Shown in pieces: positions 53,447 through 62,869 of a stretch of DNA of 64,000 bases; positions within the stretch are counted from its first letter, which is position 1; each line of letters starts with the position of its first letter. The notes below the pieces were generated by a model. That model worked only from the letters and a program-made list of their open reading frames with translations. It searched no databases and was not told the DNA's origin. Origin of the DNA: Tenebrio molitor (lineage: Eukaryota; Arthropoda; Insecta; Coleoptera; Tenebrionidae); NCBI RefSeq assembly GCF_963966145.1, contig NC_091049.1, forward strand, positions 9,858,001 through 9,922,000. The letters are read 5' to 3'. The position numbers and the translations under genes were made by a program.

Positions 53447-54619
53447 GAATCACGATGATCTGGCTGCAAAGGTAAAATTTCTGAGTTCCCTAGACAAAGA
53501 ATTATAAATTATTGTAGGTTATGTCCGTAGAGTTATGTTTGCTCGGAGCTGGTGATGCGATGAATTCACCAAGTGCAGGAAAAGAAAAATAAATAAGTGA
53601 GTTTATGTTCGATTTTTTTTCTGATCCGCTTGAAGATAAAATAGTATGTATCATTCAGAGTAGAAGGTCTTTTTGTGCCTTGCAGTTGTGGGCCTCAACT
53701 GCGTTTCGGCCTTCAATCTCTGGACTAGCCACAAAAAGACTCACTTCAACTCTTAATGATATAATATACTATTTTTTAGTAATTCTGATAGAGATTTTTA
53801 TTCTGAAAACAACAATGTCTACTTGTGATACATTGTTGTTTTCAGAATAAGGACAAGGGGTGTCCTACACCAAATATTAATTTGCAAAAAGTAATTCTTG
53901 TACCTATTTGTTAAATAGGTAAATAAAAACGCCAGCTCGTTAAACGTAGATGTAAACTGTTCTGTGGCCGCAACTGTACTATTGTGTACTATTGCGGACA
54001 AAAAATGTGGGACATCAACGTCATTGTCTAGACTTTTAATGTGAAATAACCCTTACCTGATTCTAACCCTACTTTGAATTGATTGTCGTTGTCATAAAAT
54101 ATTGTAGGTTGTAGGGAATGATTGAAAGTAAGCACGTAGTGAATATTTATTTAATGCAAAGTTCCAATCAAAATCTACCTTTATCAAAAGAAGAGAGCAT
54201 TTGGAAATGGAAAATAGGAGTATAAAATAAATTTTTAAATTGTCAGCTGGAATAGTGTCAAAAAAAAAATGACAATAAAGTTTGAATTATACATCAAATT
54301 TTTCAAAACTGACAGAAATTTCATGTCCCACTTTTTTTGCCCGCAATAGTACATACCAAAAATACAAAAAAAAGTAAAAAAAAAAACGCTACCTACTATC
54401 GTCTATGCTAAAACTGCGCTCTGCTCAATCCCATCTGTTATTATTTGTCATTTGTTTTTCCAGCTAACTTAATTTGGTTATTACATTGTAGGGCAATGTA
54501 TTTTGATATTGGGTGATTCAAAATGATTGTGGATAAGTATGGCAACTATGTACGAAAATTTATGGGCAACTGTGTGGGTGGGATAGAATTGACATTTGCA
54601 TGACATTTCATAAGTGTGG
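53447..54619. other. Gene-less stretch with a hairpin repeat
   Basis: 53654-53756 is a two-armed member of the AGTAGAAG/CTTTTTGTG hairpin family. 53766-53850 has TTTATTCTGAAAACAACAAT with an inverted partner. Words at 54349-54420 recur in the 31992-32657 element. Confidence 0.5.
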
Positions 54620-54990
54620 TACTTTTAGTCCTGTCCTGTTGAGGAAGAACTGAATGTTAGTTGCCGACGACTTGCATTAGGAATTGACGTTTCCAGTTTT
54701 ACAATTTGAAGAACGCTGCACGAATAGGGATTACATCCTTATCATCTTCAGCGCATCCAACACTTAAAATCAGAGAATCCACCACGTCGAATTGCATTTT
54801 GTCAATGACTTTTTCAATGGGTCGTAATTGACCAGTTTTATCGCCAGCTCGTTCAGCGGACTTAAACCCTTGTGACTTTTTTATAGGGCCATTTAAAACA
54901 GATTGTGTATGAGACTCCAGTTGACACCGAGGCAATTCGATACAATTCTGACATGTTGATGAGAAATCAAACTTCTGGGGCTCGAATTTA
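54620..54990 (+). pseudogene. Mariner-like transposase relic
   Basis: Plus-strand frames give RRLALGIDVSSFTI with GLHPYHLQRIQHLK (the helix-turn-helix to linker pattern), FCQ, and then SADLNPCDFF with YETPVDTEA. In mariner-type transposases the PDLNPCDFFLWG motif carries the third catalytic D. The first two catalytic regions are deleted between, and stops are frequent. Dead copy. Confidence 0.6.
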
Positions 54991-55135
54991 ATTTAAAGGT
55001 TAGTGCCCTTGATCAAGTGTGGTACGTAACATCAATGTCACTCTCACTTACTACGAATAAAGAATTGGTTTTTGCTTGACTATCTAAGTGTTTATCTTCT
55101 TTCGCTTTTAATGTACGCACGGAGACATGGACGGG

Positions 55136-55388
55136 TACTAGAATTTACGATCAAACGACGCTATATGGAACTGGTCCAATTGAAAATTGCAGCAAAATCA
55201 GCAACGCCGGTGACGATGTAGAAAAGGAGGTCCTTGAAATGTTAAAGAAAGCCAGAGAGTCAGATGTTCAGAAATATTTTGTCCCTGCACAAAACAAATA
55301 CAAAAATTCTTTAAATAAGTATAAGGAGCCAACAGAGAAATTTGATGAAGGAATTAAGAGAGATCATGGCAAATTTGAAATGTCTTAA
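55136..55388 (+). pseudogene. Fragment of a third TPR-family copy
   Basis: A plus-strand frame reads VEKEVLEMLKKARES, AQNKYKNSLNKYKEP and TEKFDEGIKRDHGKFE, then a stop at 55388. This aligns with the coiled-coil part of TPR-1/TPR-2 (AAFEVFETARKS, ENKYKEALNTYEAAKKKFDEG). The N-terminal domain was not found, and the orientation is opposite to all other members. Confidence 0.6.
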
Positions 55389-55705
55389 AGCGAGAGTAAA
55401 CAAACTTTTATAAACAAAGATCAATTGAGTCGGTTATAGTCAAGGATTATTTATAACCAAAACACTCTCAGAAATTAAACCGACATTATTACAAGACTAA
55501 TCATTGTTTAAATTACATATTTTTTTAATTACAACAAAAACAAATTAACTCGTACAAATGTTAATGTGTAGGTACGTGTTGGAGGACATAATTTATAAAA
55601 TAAACTGAATTTATGTTATAATTAAAATACAACTAATTTGTTAAAATTTAACCAATGCACAACAACAACAATTGTTTATAGACGATGGCATTTCACATTA
55701 ATATG
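55389..55705. other. 3' flank of SecA-J2
   Basis: No canonical AATAAA was found close to the stop at 55706. The sequence is AT-rich without recognised elements. Confidence 0.4.
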
Positions 55706-58700
55706 TTAAAATAACTTTTGGACTCCATTTAATGTTCGTTTGGCAACTTCATACGCATTCTTTATATGCTTTTTATCATCATCGGAAATTGCTTCTAGAC
55801 TCATCTTTATGTATGTTTGTTTTACTTCGGATGGAGTTGCATCCGGTTGTAACTTCAAGACAGCATAAGAATCTTCCTTGCTACCATTTGACTTAATGAA
55901 ACCTTTACCCACATCTTTAACACCATCAACGCAATCCCGGAAGATATGGGTAAATAAAGTAGACATTTGATCATCCAGTTTTGTGCAAATTTCGTCAATA
56001 ACTTCATCTACTTTATTGTGACATTTACCTCCTTTCAAGGCATCGTCAAGATCTGAAGCGAATTTCTTGTTGTAGCGATGAAGTTCGTGCAAATTAAAAA
56101 CTTCTTTACTGCCCAAGCTTACAATAGTAACAATTGTGTTACCGAATTTATTTTTCAATGGACTGAGTACTTTGGGAATTATCTTATCGATGACTTTTAA
56201 AATGGTATTCATTTTCAAAATTTCGTCAACTTTCGCATACACAATGGAAGTATCTGTTGTACGAAGCTTCTCTACCAGTGTAGGGCGTTCTCTTATTGAA
56301 TTCTTTAATGAAGTGACCAATTGATCCACTATTTCACTGATTATCCTATCTACAGTGTCGTTCATAATCTTCTTTACTATTTTCTCATTGCTAATATTTT
56401 TGGCTATGGATTTTCCTATATCTGAAGTGGATTTCTTTACAAAATCTTTTAACAACTCCAACCGAGTACACTTCGACAAATTCTTTAACAGCGCAATTTT
56501 TAAAAGTTTCTCCAAATACTTTTCCAACTTGTCGACAATGGAAGCTAACATCCTACAAGCCTTCTGCAGACGAACGCTTCTGCGTAAAAATGACGACATC
56601 TCTCGACAATATTTTAATGCTCTGGTTAATATTCTGACAGACTGTGCAGCCGCACCAATACCACAAGTAAACAAGGTTGTTGCATAAAATGTAAACTTGC
56701 TCTTCCAATAGTCTTTAGAATAAAAATCTTCATTTCCTTTAGACAGCAGCTCCATCACGATGTCCATTATGCCATCTGAAATTAGCGCTCCAGCTATTCC
56801 ACTCATGAGTGGGAATGCAGGTAGAAAACAAAGTCCCGCTGCTAGAGCAGCAATTCCCAGTTTGATATGAGATTGAGCTGTATGAATAACAGTACTGGGG
56901 ACATCCTGAATTTTCCTTAGAGAGTAAAGAGCGTCGACTCCAATCGACTGAAGCTCACTTACCTCGAAATTTGTAATCAGAGCATTAATATCGGTGTCTA
57001 TATTAATTTTATTCAAATTTTCCAAATTTGTCGAAGTTTTTCCGTTAATATCTACACCTTCTGAATTGTTTTTAATATTCTCCATCAATTCGTTAATATT
57101 ATCTCTATGTAATACCAAACAATTTAATCGCGAGTAGATATGCTTGAGTAAAAGATTTTCTTCCTCACCAGTTATTATTATGGTTTTGAAATCTGACTGA
57201 GTATCTTCACTCAACACTAAATATTTGTTAATGTAGTTGATTTCATGTTCAACAGCTATTTTCGCTTGTTCCAACTGATCTAGAGCTTCTTGTTTATAAT
57301 TGCCATTGACCTTATATTCGAAACCAAATATTTCTTTCAGTGCTTTAAATGCTCTTTGCTTACATTGGTCCCCCTTGGCAATTGCTATTTCAAAAAGTTT
57401 CAAATGGGCACCAGTTAATAACTTGAAATCTTGATTCCCAGTCATTTCGATAGCACGGTTCAATTCAGTCTGGGCTTTATCTTTGGCATCTATCTCCAAG
57501 AAGTAATCGGCCAACGAAATACAATAAAATGGATTTTGAGTAATTTTTCCGTTTTGTCCAATAATCGGTTGAGCTTCTATTATGAAATTGTCAAATTCTT
57601 CTTCTGGACTTTTAGTAATTTTGTCTCCACAAAAGTCTTTCTTGTCCAGCCAAAAAGCCCAAAATTCTTTCAGGTCTTCAAGAAGATACATGTACTCTCT
57701 GGTGTTTCTCGATCGTTTAAAATCTAGGTAAAAACTAGAAAAAATGCCAAAGAGTTTATCCTTGAAGTTTAGCTCCTTGACTAAAGAATTCTTGATCTCT
57801 TCCAATCTCTCCCCTTCATGACTGTCTCGCTTCTGCTTAATGTTAGTGAAATTTGTGTTGTCCTTCTCTATTTCTAGTTCGTCGACCTCACTCTGACGAA
57901 TGAACAGTTGGGCAGTACCATTGTTACCTTGCCGCGAAGTTCTCCCAAAAGCTTGTCCTTCAACTCGCAAATTGCATGGAAGAAAACCGACGCAGACATG
58001 TAACCCTCCATTAGCTTCCAAATCTTTTTCTGTTTTGAAGTTTGTACCACGACCTGCAATGTTTGTAGCAAGAATGATGTCACCAATTTTCACTTTTTCT
58101 CGAGTTTCCTTGGCATCGCCTTCATTAGCATACAATCTGACTCTGAAGCTATCATCTTGTATGGTTTTCAAATCATTTTCAATGATCAGGAGATCTTCTT
58201 CTGTCTCACAAATTACCAAAACAGCTCTTCCTTGGTCGACTTTCGTTATAGTTTCTAAAATCAGCTGGATGTGCCATGAATTATCTTCAGCTATCACACC
58301 TGGAACTTCTTTGAATTGCTTTGGTTTGTAAGTTGGTAATTTGGCGTAATCGATTTTATAAATGTTTGACAGTAATTCTTGTTCAGCTCTAGAACCCAGG
58401 GTTCCAGTAAGTCCAAAAATATTTTTATCCTCATAGTTCTTGATGTAGCCAATGTTGGATATGAAACTGCTGGTCAAGCTTTCAAAAGTCAAATAAAGAT
58501 TGTGTTTCAGTTGGATGAACTGGTGGAGACCGTTTGACCAAATCGTGTTTTTTAAAGTCACCCCTGTATTTAAATAGTCAACAGGAGCGACAACTCTTTC
58601 ACCAACATCATTGGTTATAATCCGATACTGTTGATGTTCGTGACAATTATACTTGGCATGGAGAGCATTCTTGACCCAAATCTCCAATTTTCTATTGACG

Positions 58701-59062
58701 TAGTCCTTCAGATGGAGCGGAATTAAAGGTATATTAGTAGGATTGCTGTCCCTTATCTTATCTTTAATAATCTTTCTTTCAACTTCAATAATTTCTTCAA
58801 GATATTTTTCATATACTTTTGTCGCTTCGTCTTCATTAGGATGTGACTTCAAAATTAATTTAATTTTGGCTTCGACTTCTTCTGCAAGACTGTTCTCAGC
58901 TTTTTGCAACTCTTCCCAAATTTTGATGTAAATGTATCGCAAACTTTCCATACCTGGATAAGGCGAGGCCAGTTTAGCAATATGTCCACCATTATCCACA
59001 AGCATGCTGTCAACTTCATCGAGGATTACTTGTCCAAATTCTCTATCACTGCGTAAGTTGAA
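55706..59062 (-). CDS. SecA-J2, C-terminal 1118 codons (second part of a split gene)
   Basis: The homologous frame begins at ~59062 with FNLRSDREFG and runs uninterrupted to 55706. It could open further upstream to 59233, but those 57 codons are out of frame with the family. Contents: DEVD of Walker B; PPXD-like insert with WSNGLHQ; FGLTGT; ATNIAGRGT; QAFGRTSRQG; TPR-like helices; a hydrophobic double span (AALAAGLCFLPAFPLMSGIA); and a C-terminal J-like domain (SYAVLKLQPDATPSEVK, then YIKMSLEAISDDDKK). The HPD tripeptide of J domains is replaced by ISD, so it should not stimulate Hsp70. Walker A lies in the other part. Long, clean frame otherwise, so decay is recent or the break is an assembly or allele artefact. 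Confidence 0.85.
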   Translation of the reverse strand, partial: FNLRSDREFGQVILDEVDSMLVDNGGHIAKLASPYPGMESLRYIYIKIWEELQKAENSLAEEVEAKIKLILKSHPNEDEATKVYEKYLEEIIEVERKIIKDKIRDSNPTNIPLIPLHLKDYVNRKLEIWVKNALHAKYNCHEHQQYRIITNDVGERVVAPVDYLNTGVTLKNTIWSNGLHQFIQLKHNLYLTFESLTSSFISNIGYIKNYEDKNIFGLTGTLGSRAEQELLSNIYKIDYAKLPTYKPKQFKEVPGVIAEDNSWHIQLILETITKVDQGRAVLVICETEEDLLIIENDLKTIQDDSFRVRLYANEGDAKETREKVKIGDIILATNIAGRGTNFKTEKDLEANGGLHVCVGFLPCNLRVEGQAFGRTSRQGNNGTAQLFIRQSEVDELEIEKDNTNFTNIKQKRDSHEGERLEEIKNSLVKELNFKDKLFGIFSSFYLDFKRSRNTREYMYLLEDLKEFWAFWLDKKDFCGDKITKSPEEEFDNFIIEAQPIIGQNGKITQNPFYCISLADYFLEIDAKDKAQTELNRAIEMTGNQDFKLLTGAHLKLFEIAIAKGDQCKQRAFKALKEIFGFEYKVNGNYKQEALDQLEQAKIAVEHEINYINKYLVLSEDTQSDFKTIIITGEEENLLLKHIYSRLNCLVLHRDNINELMENIKNNSEGVDINGKTSTNLENLNKINIDTDINALITNFEVSELQSIGVDALYSLRKIQDVPSTVIHTAQSHIKLGIAALAAGLCFLPAFPLMSGIAGALISDGIMDIVMELLSKGNEDFYSKDYWKSKFTFYATTLFTCGIGAAAQSVRILTRALKYCREMSSFLRRSVRLQKACRMLASIVDKLEKYLEKLLKIALLKNLSKCTRLELLKDFVKKSTSDIGKSIAKNISNEKIVKKIMNDTVDRIISEIVDQLVTSLKNSIRERPTLVEKLRTTDTSIVYAKVDEILKMNTILKVIDKIIPKVLSPLKNKFGNTIVTIVSLGSKEVFNLHELHRYNKKFASDLDDALKGGKCHNKVDEVIDEICTKLDDQMSTLFTHIFRDCVDGVKDVGKGFIKSNGSKEDSYAVLKLQPDATPSEVKQTYIKMSLEAISDDDKKHIKNAYEVAKRTLNGVQKLF

Positions 59063-60752
59063 AGTTACTGATGGTGCCGTAGAGGATGTCAGCAGTGTAG
59101 CCAATTTTATCCTGATCACCACTCTCTTCACCGACATTATTTGTAGAAACCGTGAGACCAAATACGGAGTAGAATTTTTTCGTTTCCTTAACACCATCGG
59201 CTGCCAGGAGCGGATTGCTGGTAATGACGTCAACTTTATGACCTTGAAGAGCTCTTATCACTGCCAGCAAGGCAACGATAATGGTTTTGCCTTCACCGGT
59301 TTGAATCTGACATAGCCGTCCCTGATTATTTTGATTGTGGAAAAATATCAGTGCTGCCAAGATTTGGGTGTTGCGAAGACGAAAACCTTCTAATAAATTC
59401 CAAACTCGGTCCATTAACGCAATTGTGTTGCAAATGACGTTAGCGGAATTTTTTAATTTTCCTTTAATTTGTTGGGCCATTTTATTGATAGCGAAGACAT
59501 CATGATTTTTCCAGATTTCATAGTTTTTCTTCACCTGATAATAATTTTCTTCTAGTCTTTTCATATCATTTTCATGTACTTTAGGGTTTGACGAATCTTC
59601 CTGGTCCATTCCTAAAGCAACTTGGGGCAATAACTTTTCCAATGGAATAAAATCTTCTGATGGGGTGTCGTTTATTGGAGAAAGCTCCTTCGCGATCTCC
59701 TTTATGTCATCAGGAGTCAGCGTAATTTTTTCGGCTGAATCTTTTTCTTTTCGTTTGCCTTCATATAAAGCTTTCATTTTGTCACCGTCGACAGTAAGAC
59801 GATCACTTACAACTTTTAGAACATTATAAAGATGTTCGTCAACTTCACGATTATCGAAAAATTTAAAAATATTTTCTAACTTTTTCATCTGCTCTGGAAA
59901 TTTCTTTTCAATGGCTAATTTACGGTCTGAATCTGGCCCCTCATCTATTCTATAAACATTCTTTAATTTTGTGTTTTTAATGTCTTCTAAATACGTTGCT
60001 CTTGCTTTCTTAATTCTATCATGGTTTACGTCCTTTTCATCCTTTTGGAGTTCTTCTTCCAACACTTTCTTATAGTCGCTGCCCACATTCAGCGGTAACT
60101 TGTTAATAAATATTCTTAGACATGTTATAAACTCTTTATTTCCTGATAATTCTTTTAATAATATAATCATATTCTTCAGTTTAGCATCATCCAATTTATC
60201 TTCTTTGAAAAATTGAATTTTTGTAAAATCATTTACAAGACTTTTAGCATCCTTTTTATACAAATCTAATACAATTTTCAAATTTCGCAAACAGAGTGGT
60301 CCATAACATTGAGTTTTGTATTCATCTTGGTCTTTAGAATTGTTTTCTATAATCTTCATTCCACCAATTGCATTTTTATATTTATTTTTCAAATCTTCGG
60401 GTACGGAGGCACCACAGGAATCTTTATACAAAATCTTCCATCCATTTTTTTCCGGAATGAAACAAATTAGCACCCAACAATTTTTCGGTTTGTTGTATAT
60501 ACAAAATATCGGTTGTTTAGATTGAGCCTTTCGAAATTCTTTATCATCTTCTATAAATCTAAACTGTTGTTCATACTTGAAATCACATTTTATAAACATA
60601 TCTTTAACACACTTCTCCAAATCTTCTTTCTCGTAAGGTTTATCAGAAAATAGTTTAGTTAAAACTTTCAAGTCGGTTTCAATTATGTCTACCTCAGGTG
60701 GATAAGCTTCTGTAAGTTTATCGTCGAATCGATTAACATCTATTCGATTCAT
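59046..60752 (-). CDS. SecA-J2, N-terminal 568 codons (first part of a split gene)
   Basis: Starts at the ATG at 60752. This start is supported by a leader with a predicted acceptor (TTGCAG ending 60776). Residues ~80-165 repeat the N-terminal domain of SecA-J1, with PIFCIYNKPKNCWVLICF, WKILYKDSCGA and YGPLCLRNL. 484-490 is Walker A QTGEGKT, and 502-565 runs on to YTADILYGTISNFQ. There the frame ends at a stop after LTQ. Compared with SecA-J1, 35 bp are missing between two TTCA words, which removes about ten residues (FDYLKDTFEG) and shifts the frame. A short protein with a single ATPase motif is conceivable but would not be a motor. Confidence 0.85.
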   Translation of the reverse strand: MNRIDVNRFDDKLTEAYPPEVDIIETDLKVLTKLFSDKPYEKEDLEKCVKDMFIKCDFKYEQQFRFIEDDKEFRKAQSKQPIFCIYNKPKNCWVLICFIPEKNGWKILYKDSCGASVPEDLKNKYKNAIGGMKIIENNSKDQDEYKTQCYGPLCLRNLKIVLDLYKKDAKSLVNDFTKIQFFKEDKLDDAKLKNMIILLKELSGNKEFITCLRIFINKLPLNVGSDYKKVLEEELQKDEKDVNHDRIKKARATYLEDIKNTKLKNVYRIDEGPDSDRKLAIEKKFPEQMKKLENIFKFFDNREVDEHLYNVLKVVSDRLTVDGDKMKALYEGKRKEKDSAEKITLTPDDIKEIAKELSPINDTPSEDFIPLEKLLPQVALGMDQEDSSNPKVHENDMKRLEENYYQVKKNYEIWKNHDVFAINKMAQQIKGKLKNSANVICNTIALMDRVWNLLEGFRLRNTQILAALIFFHNQNNQGRLCQIQTGEGKTIIVALLAVIRALQGHKVDVITSNPLLAADGVKETKKFYSVFGLTVSTNNVGEESGDQDKIGYTADILYGTISNFQLTQ

Positions 60753-60775
60753 TTTCAGTACTTCGATGTTTTGAA

Positions 60776-61001
60776 CTGCAATTCAATTATCAAATTAATA
60801 ATTTTATAATTGGCACTTCATTAAAAAGATAAATTAATTATTGTTCAAATATATAAGATATTTAACATATATTGATAAAACAAGTATGAATAACAGATAT
60901 CTACATACAAATAAATGAACAATTAAATTTTATAATTAATAAATGTAGATTCAGAAAAGATAATTTTTTATTTTTGTAAATTCTATTCTAGTGTCACTCA
61001 C
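60776..61001 (-). other. Predicted 5'UTR intron of SecA-J2
   Basis: Donor AAAG/GTGAGTGAC starts at 61001; acceptor ATTGAATTGCAG ends at 60776. The intron is 226 bp. The spliced leader would be ~26 nt of exon 1 plus 23 nt before the ATG. Both sites are strong matches; splicing is unproven. Confidence 0.6.
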
Positions 61002-61021
61002 CTTTATTGAGAAATTAAAAA

Positions 61022-61063
61022 CAAACTGAACTAAAGTGGAACGATTCAATTGAGTATTTATAG
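61022..61063 (-). promoter_or_regulatory. Arthropod-type core promoter of SecA-J2
   Basis: Minus strand: TATAAATA at 61062-61055 and initiator TTCAGTTTG with A at 61027, the arthropod TCAGT start. Their distance of ~35 bases is a little long. The start is 26 bases before the GTGAGT donor. Confidence 0.55.
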
Positions 61064-61436
61064 TCAATTTCAATTAAAAATATAGGTCTTATCTCTAGGT
61101 GCAATAAAGTTGTTAACAATTAATTTTCAAAACAAGATAAACATTTTTTCCGCTGTCAAGGAAATTTTGATTATTAAATAAATAATAGTAGATTGGGTTA
61201 TTAAGATTAAAAGTATGGTACGTTTTTTTATGAGCAATTTATTTGCATGGCCAGGCGAAGCGTAACGTAGCCGAGCTACTGCAATAATTGCAAATCACTT
61301 TTGAAAACTGTTTATTTTTTCGAAGGTTTAGTAAATTAAAGGAAACATATCTGTGAACCATTAACTTATTACATCGATATTGTTAGCTAAACTTTGATTT
61401 TTAATGCATTTCAAAAAGTAGGAGTATAATATGTAC

Positions 61437-62865
61437 TGTTACGTTATTATTTTCTACCACAACAGGTGAAAACTTACGTAAATTTCCCAACTACTCCGGG
61501 GATAATTTAAAATAACGCTTTTCGTGACTGATGGTCTGCAGGTCCGGCACACAGACACACTAACGTCTCGAGAGCAAGACTGTAGAAAAGTAGAAATGAT
61601 GATTTACAAACACGGTGTTATACCAGGTGTTGGACAGAAACACAGATGATATTAATAACTAAGTTTAATCCTCGTTTCTTAGATATACAGTGAGACAAAT
61701 TAATGAAATAAAGCCAACCTAGATGACACTGCGGGCGATACACTGTAGTCTAATAAAGGAGATACTAGGATATAACTCAAAATGTTACGCTGAAAACTAA
61801 GTTAAAGCATTGACTCTTACGACAAAAAAATTAAACACAAGATTAACAATTCAAAAGATTCAAATGTAATGTTAAGAAGTGAACTGAAAGGAAATGAAGT
61901 CCAGAAGTGATCCGAAATGATACGCTGAAGGCGCTTAACAACTAGTAAAATTTACAAAAAGTGCCGGTTCTACCAGGCTATATTCAAGGTTTAACAATTT
62001 AATGAATTTAAAAATGAAACATCCCTTACACCGGGCCTGAGGCTTGAAATCCAATGAGAGTCCCGGGAAGAATGAGCTGGAGGAAGGTCCTCCGAGTCCC
62101 TCTTCCGCCGCTGGTCTATCACGCCGTCCGTATCCTCGGAAAGTCTTCGGGGTCCTTCCTCCCCTCGACCCTTCCTAAGAATAAGCGAAAGTAAGTGAGA
62201 GTTAGCCTCGGTGTAAAAAAAAATATATAATGAAAAGTGATAAAGATAAAAACCTCCGAGAGCCAGCTGGCGCGTCGTTTCTGGCGAGGTCACTTCAGGT
62301 TTGATAGCGCGAACTATGTAAAAGAAATGCCAAAATGGCGGACAGAAAGGGAAAAAAACGCTGAAGGACCTTGCCAGATACGAGTTGCTCCTGGACTCGG
62401 GTTCCTCGGTAAGGGACAGTCCGGTGTGAGGTCCTGCTCTCTGGTGGGATCCTGGGGGATGACGCCGGCCCAACAGGGTGGCGAAATTGATCCGCTGACG
62501 CGTAGGGTCAACGACCCTTGTGAAGGAAGCCTAAATCAGCCGCAACGTACGGTTGGAGTTCCTCTTGAACGATTTCCCAGCCGCTTCGGTCTTCCTCCAC
62601 GGGTTCGCCAGCACCTGTTGCACTGAGAAAACACCCCCTAAACTCCCCCTTTGAGCACAAACACTCACACACGGATCGGTCGTCACCCTCTAACGAGAAC
62701 TAGTCAAGAACCTCTAAAATGGCGTCTGTTCCACCTTTATATCTTTTCCCCTCCTCTCGCAAATTTGTCGCGACCGGCACCGGAAGTCGGGGTCCGAGAG
62801 CCCGTTCTGGAACGTTCTCGAACCTTCTAGCCTTTACGATTTACCGCGAAATTTAAATCGTAACA
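61437..62865 (-). mobile_element. Solo LTR, 1.43 kb, GC-rich
   Basis: It begins TGTTACG and ends CGTAACA (the same words inverted), and is flanked by the 4-bp duplication GTAC at 61433-61436 and 62866-62869. In minus orientation it has GATATAAAGG, a TATA-like box ~120 bases in. The left terminal hairpin CGATTTAAATTTCGCGGTAA sits at its start. No internal protein region or second LTR is present. Size and 4-bp duplication suit a Gypsy-type element. Open frames at 61991-62626 are non-coding LTR sequence. Confidence 0.7.
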
Positions 62866-62869
62866 GTAC

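Noticed and set aside
59046..59233. An intron joining the two SecA-J2 parts
   Set aside because: The ten missing codons are absent from the sequence and no GT...AG pair fits; the join is a deletion at a TTCA repeat.
20286..60752. That the SecA genes mean the window is a bacterial contig or symbiont insertion
   Set aside because: The genes are surrounded by insect-type LINEs, foldback elements, a solo LTR and a splice-equipped promoter. No other bacterial genes are present.
61991..62626. Two overlapping open frames of 160 and 129 aa
   Set aside because: GC-rich LTR sequence keeps several frames open by chance; no domain and no start context.
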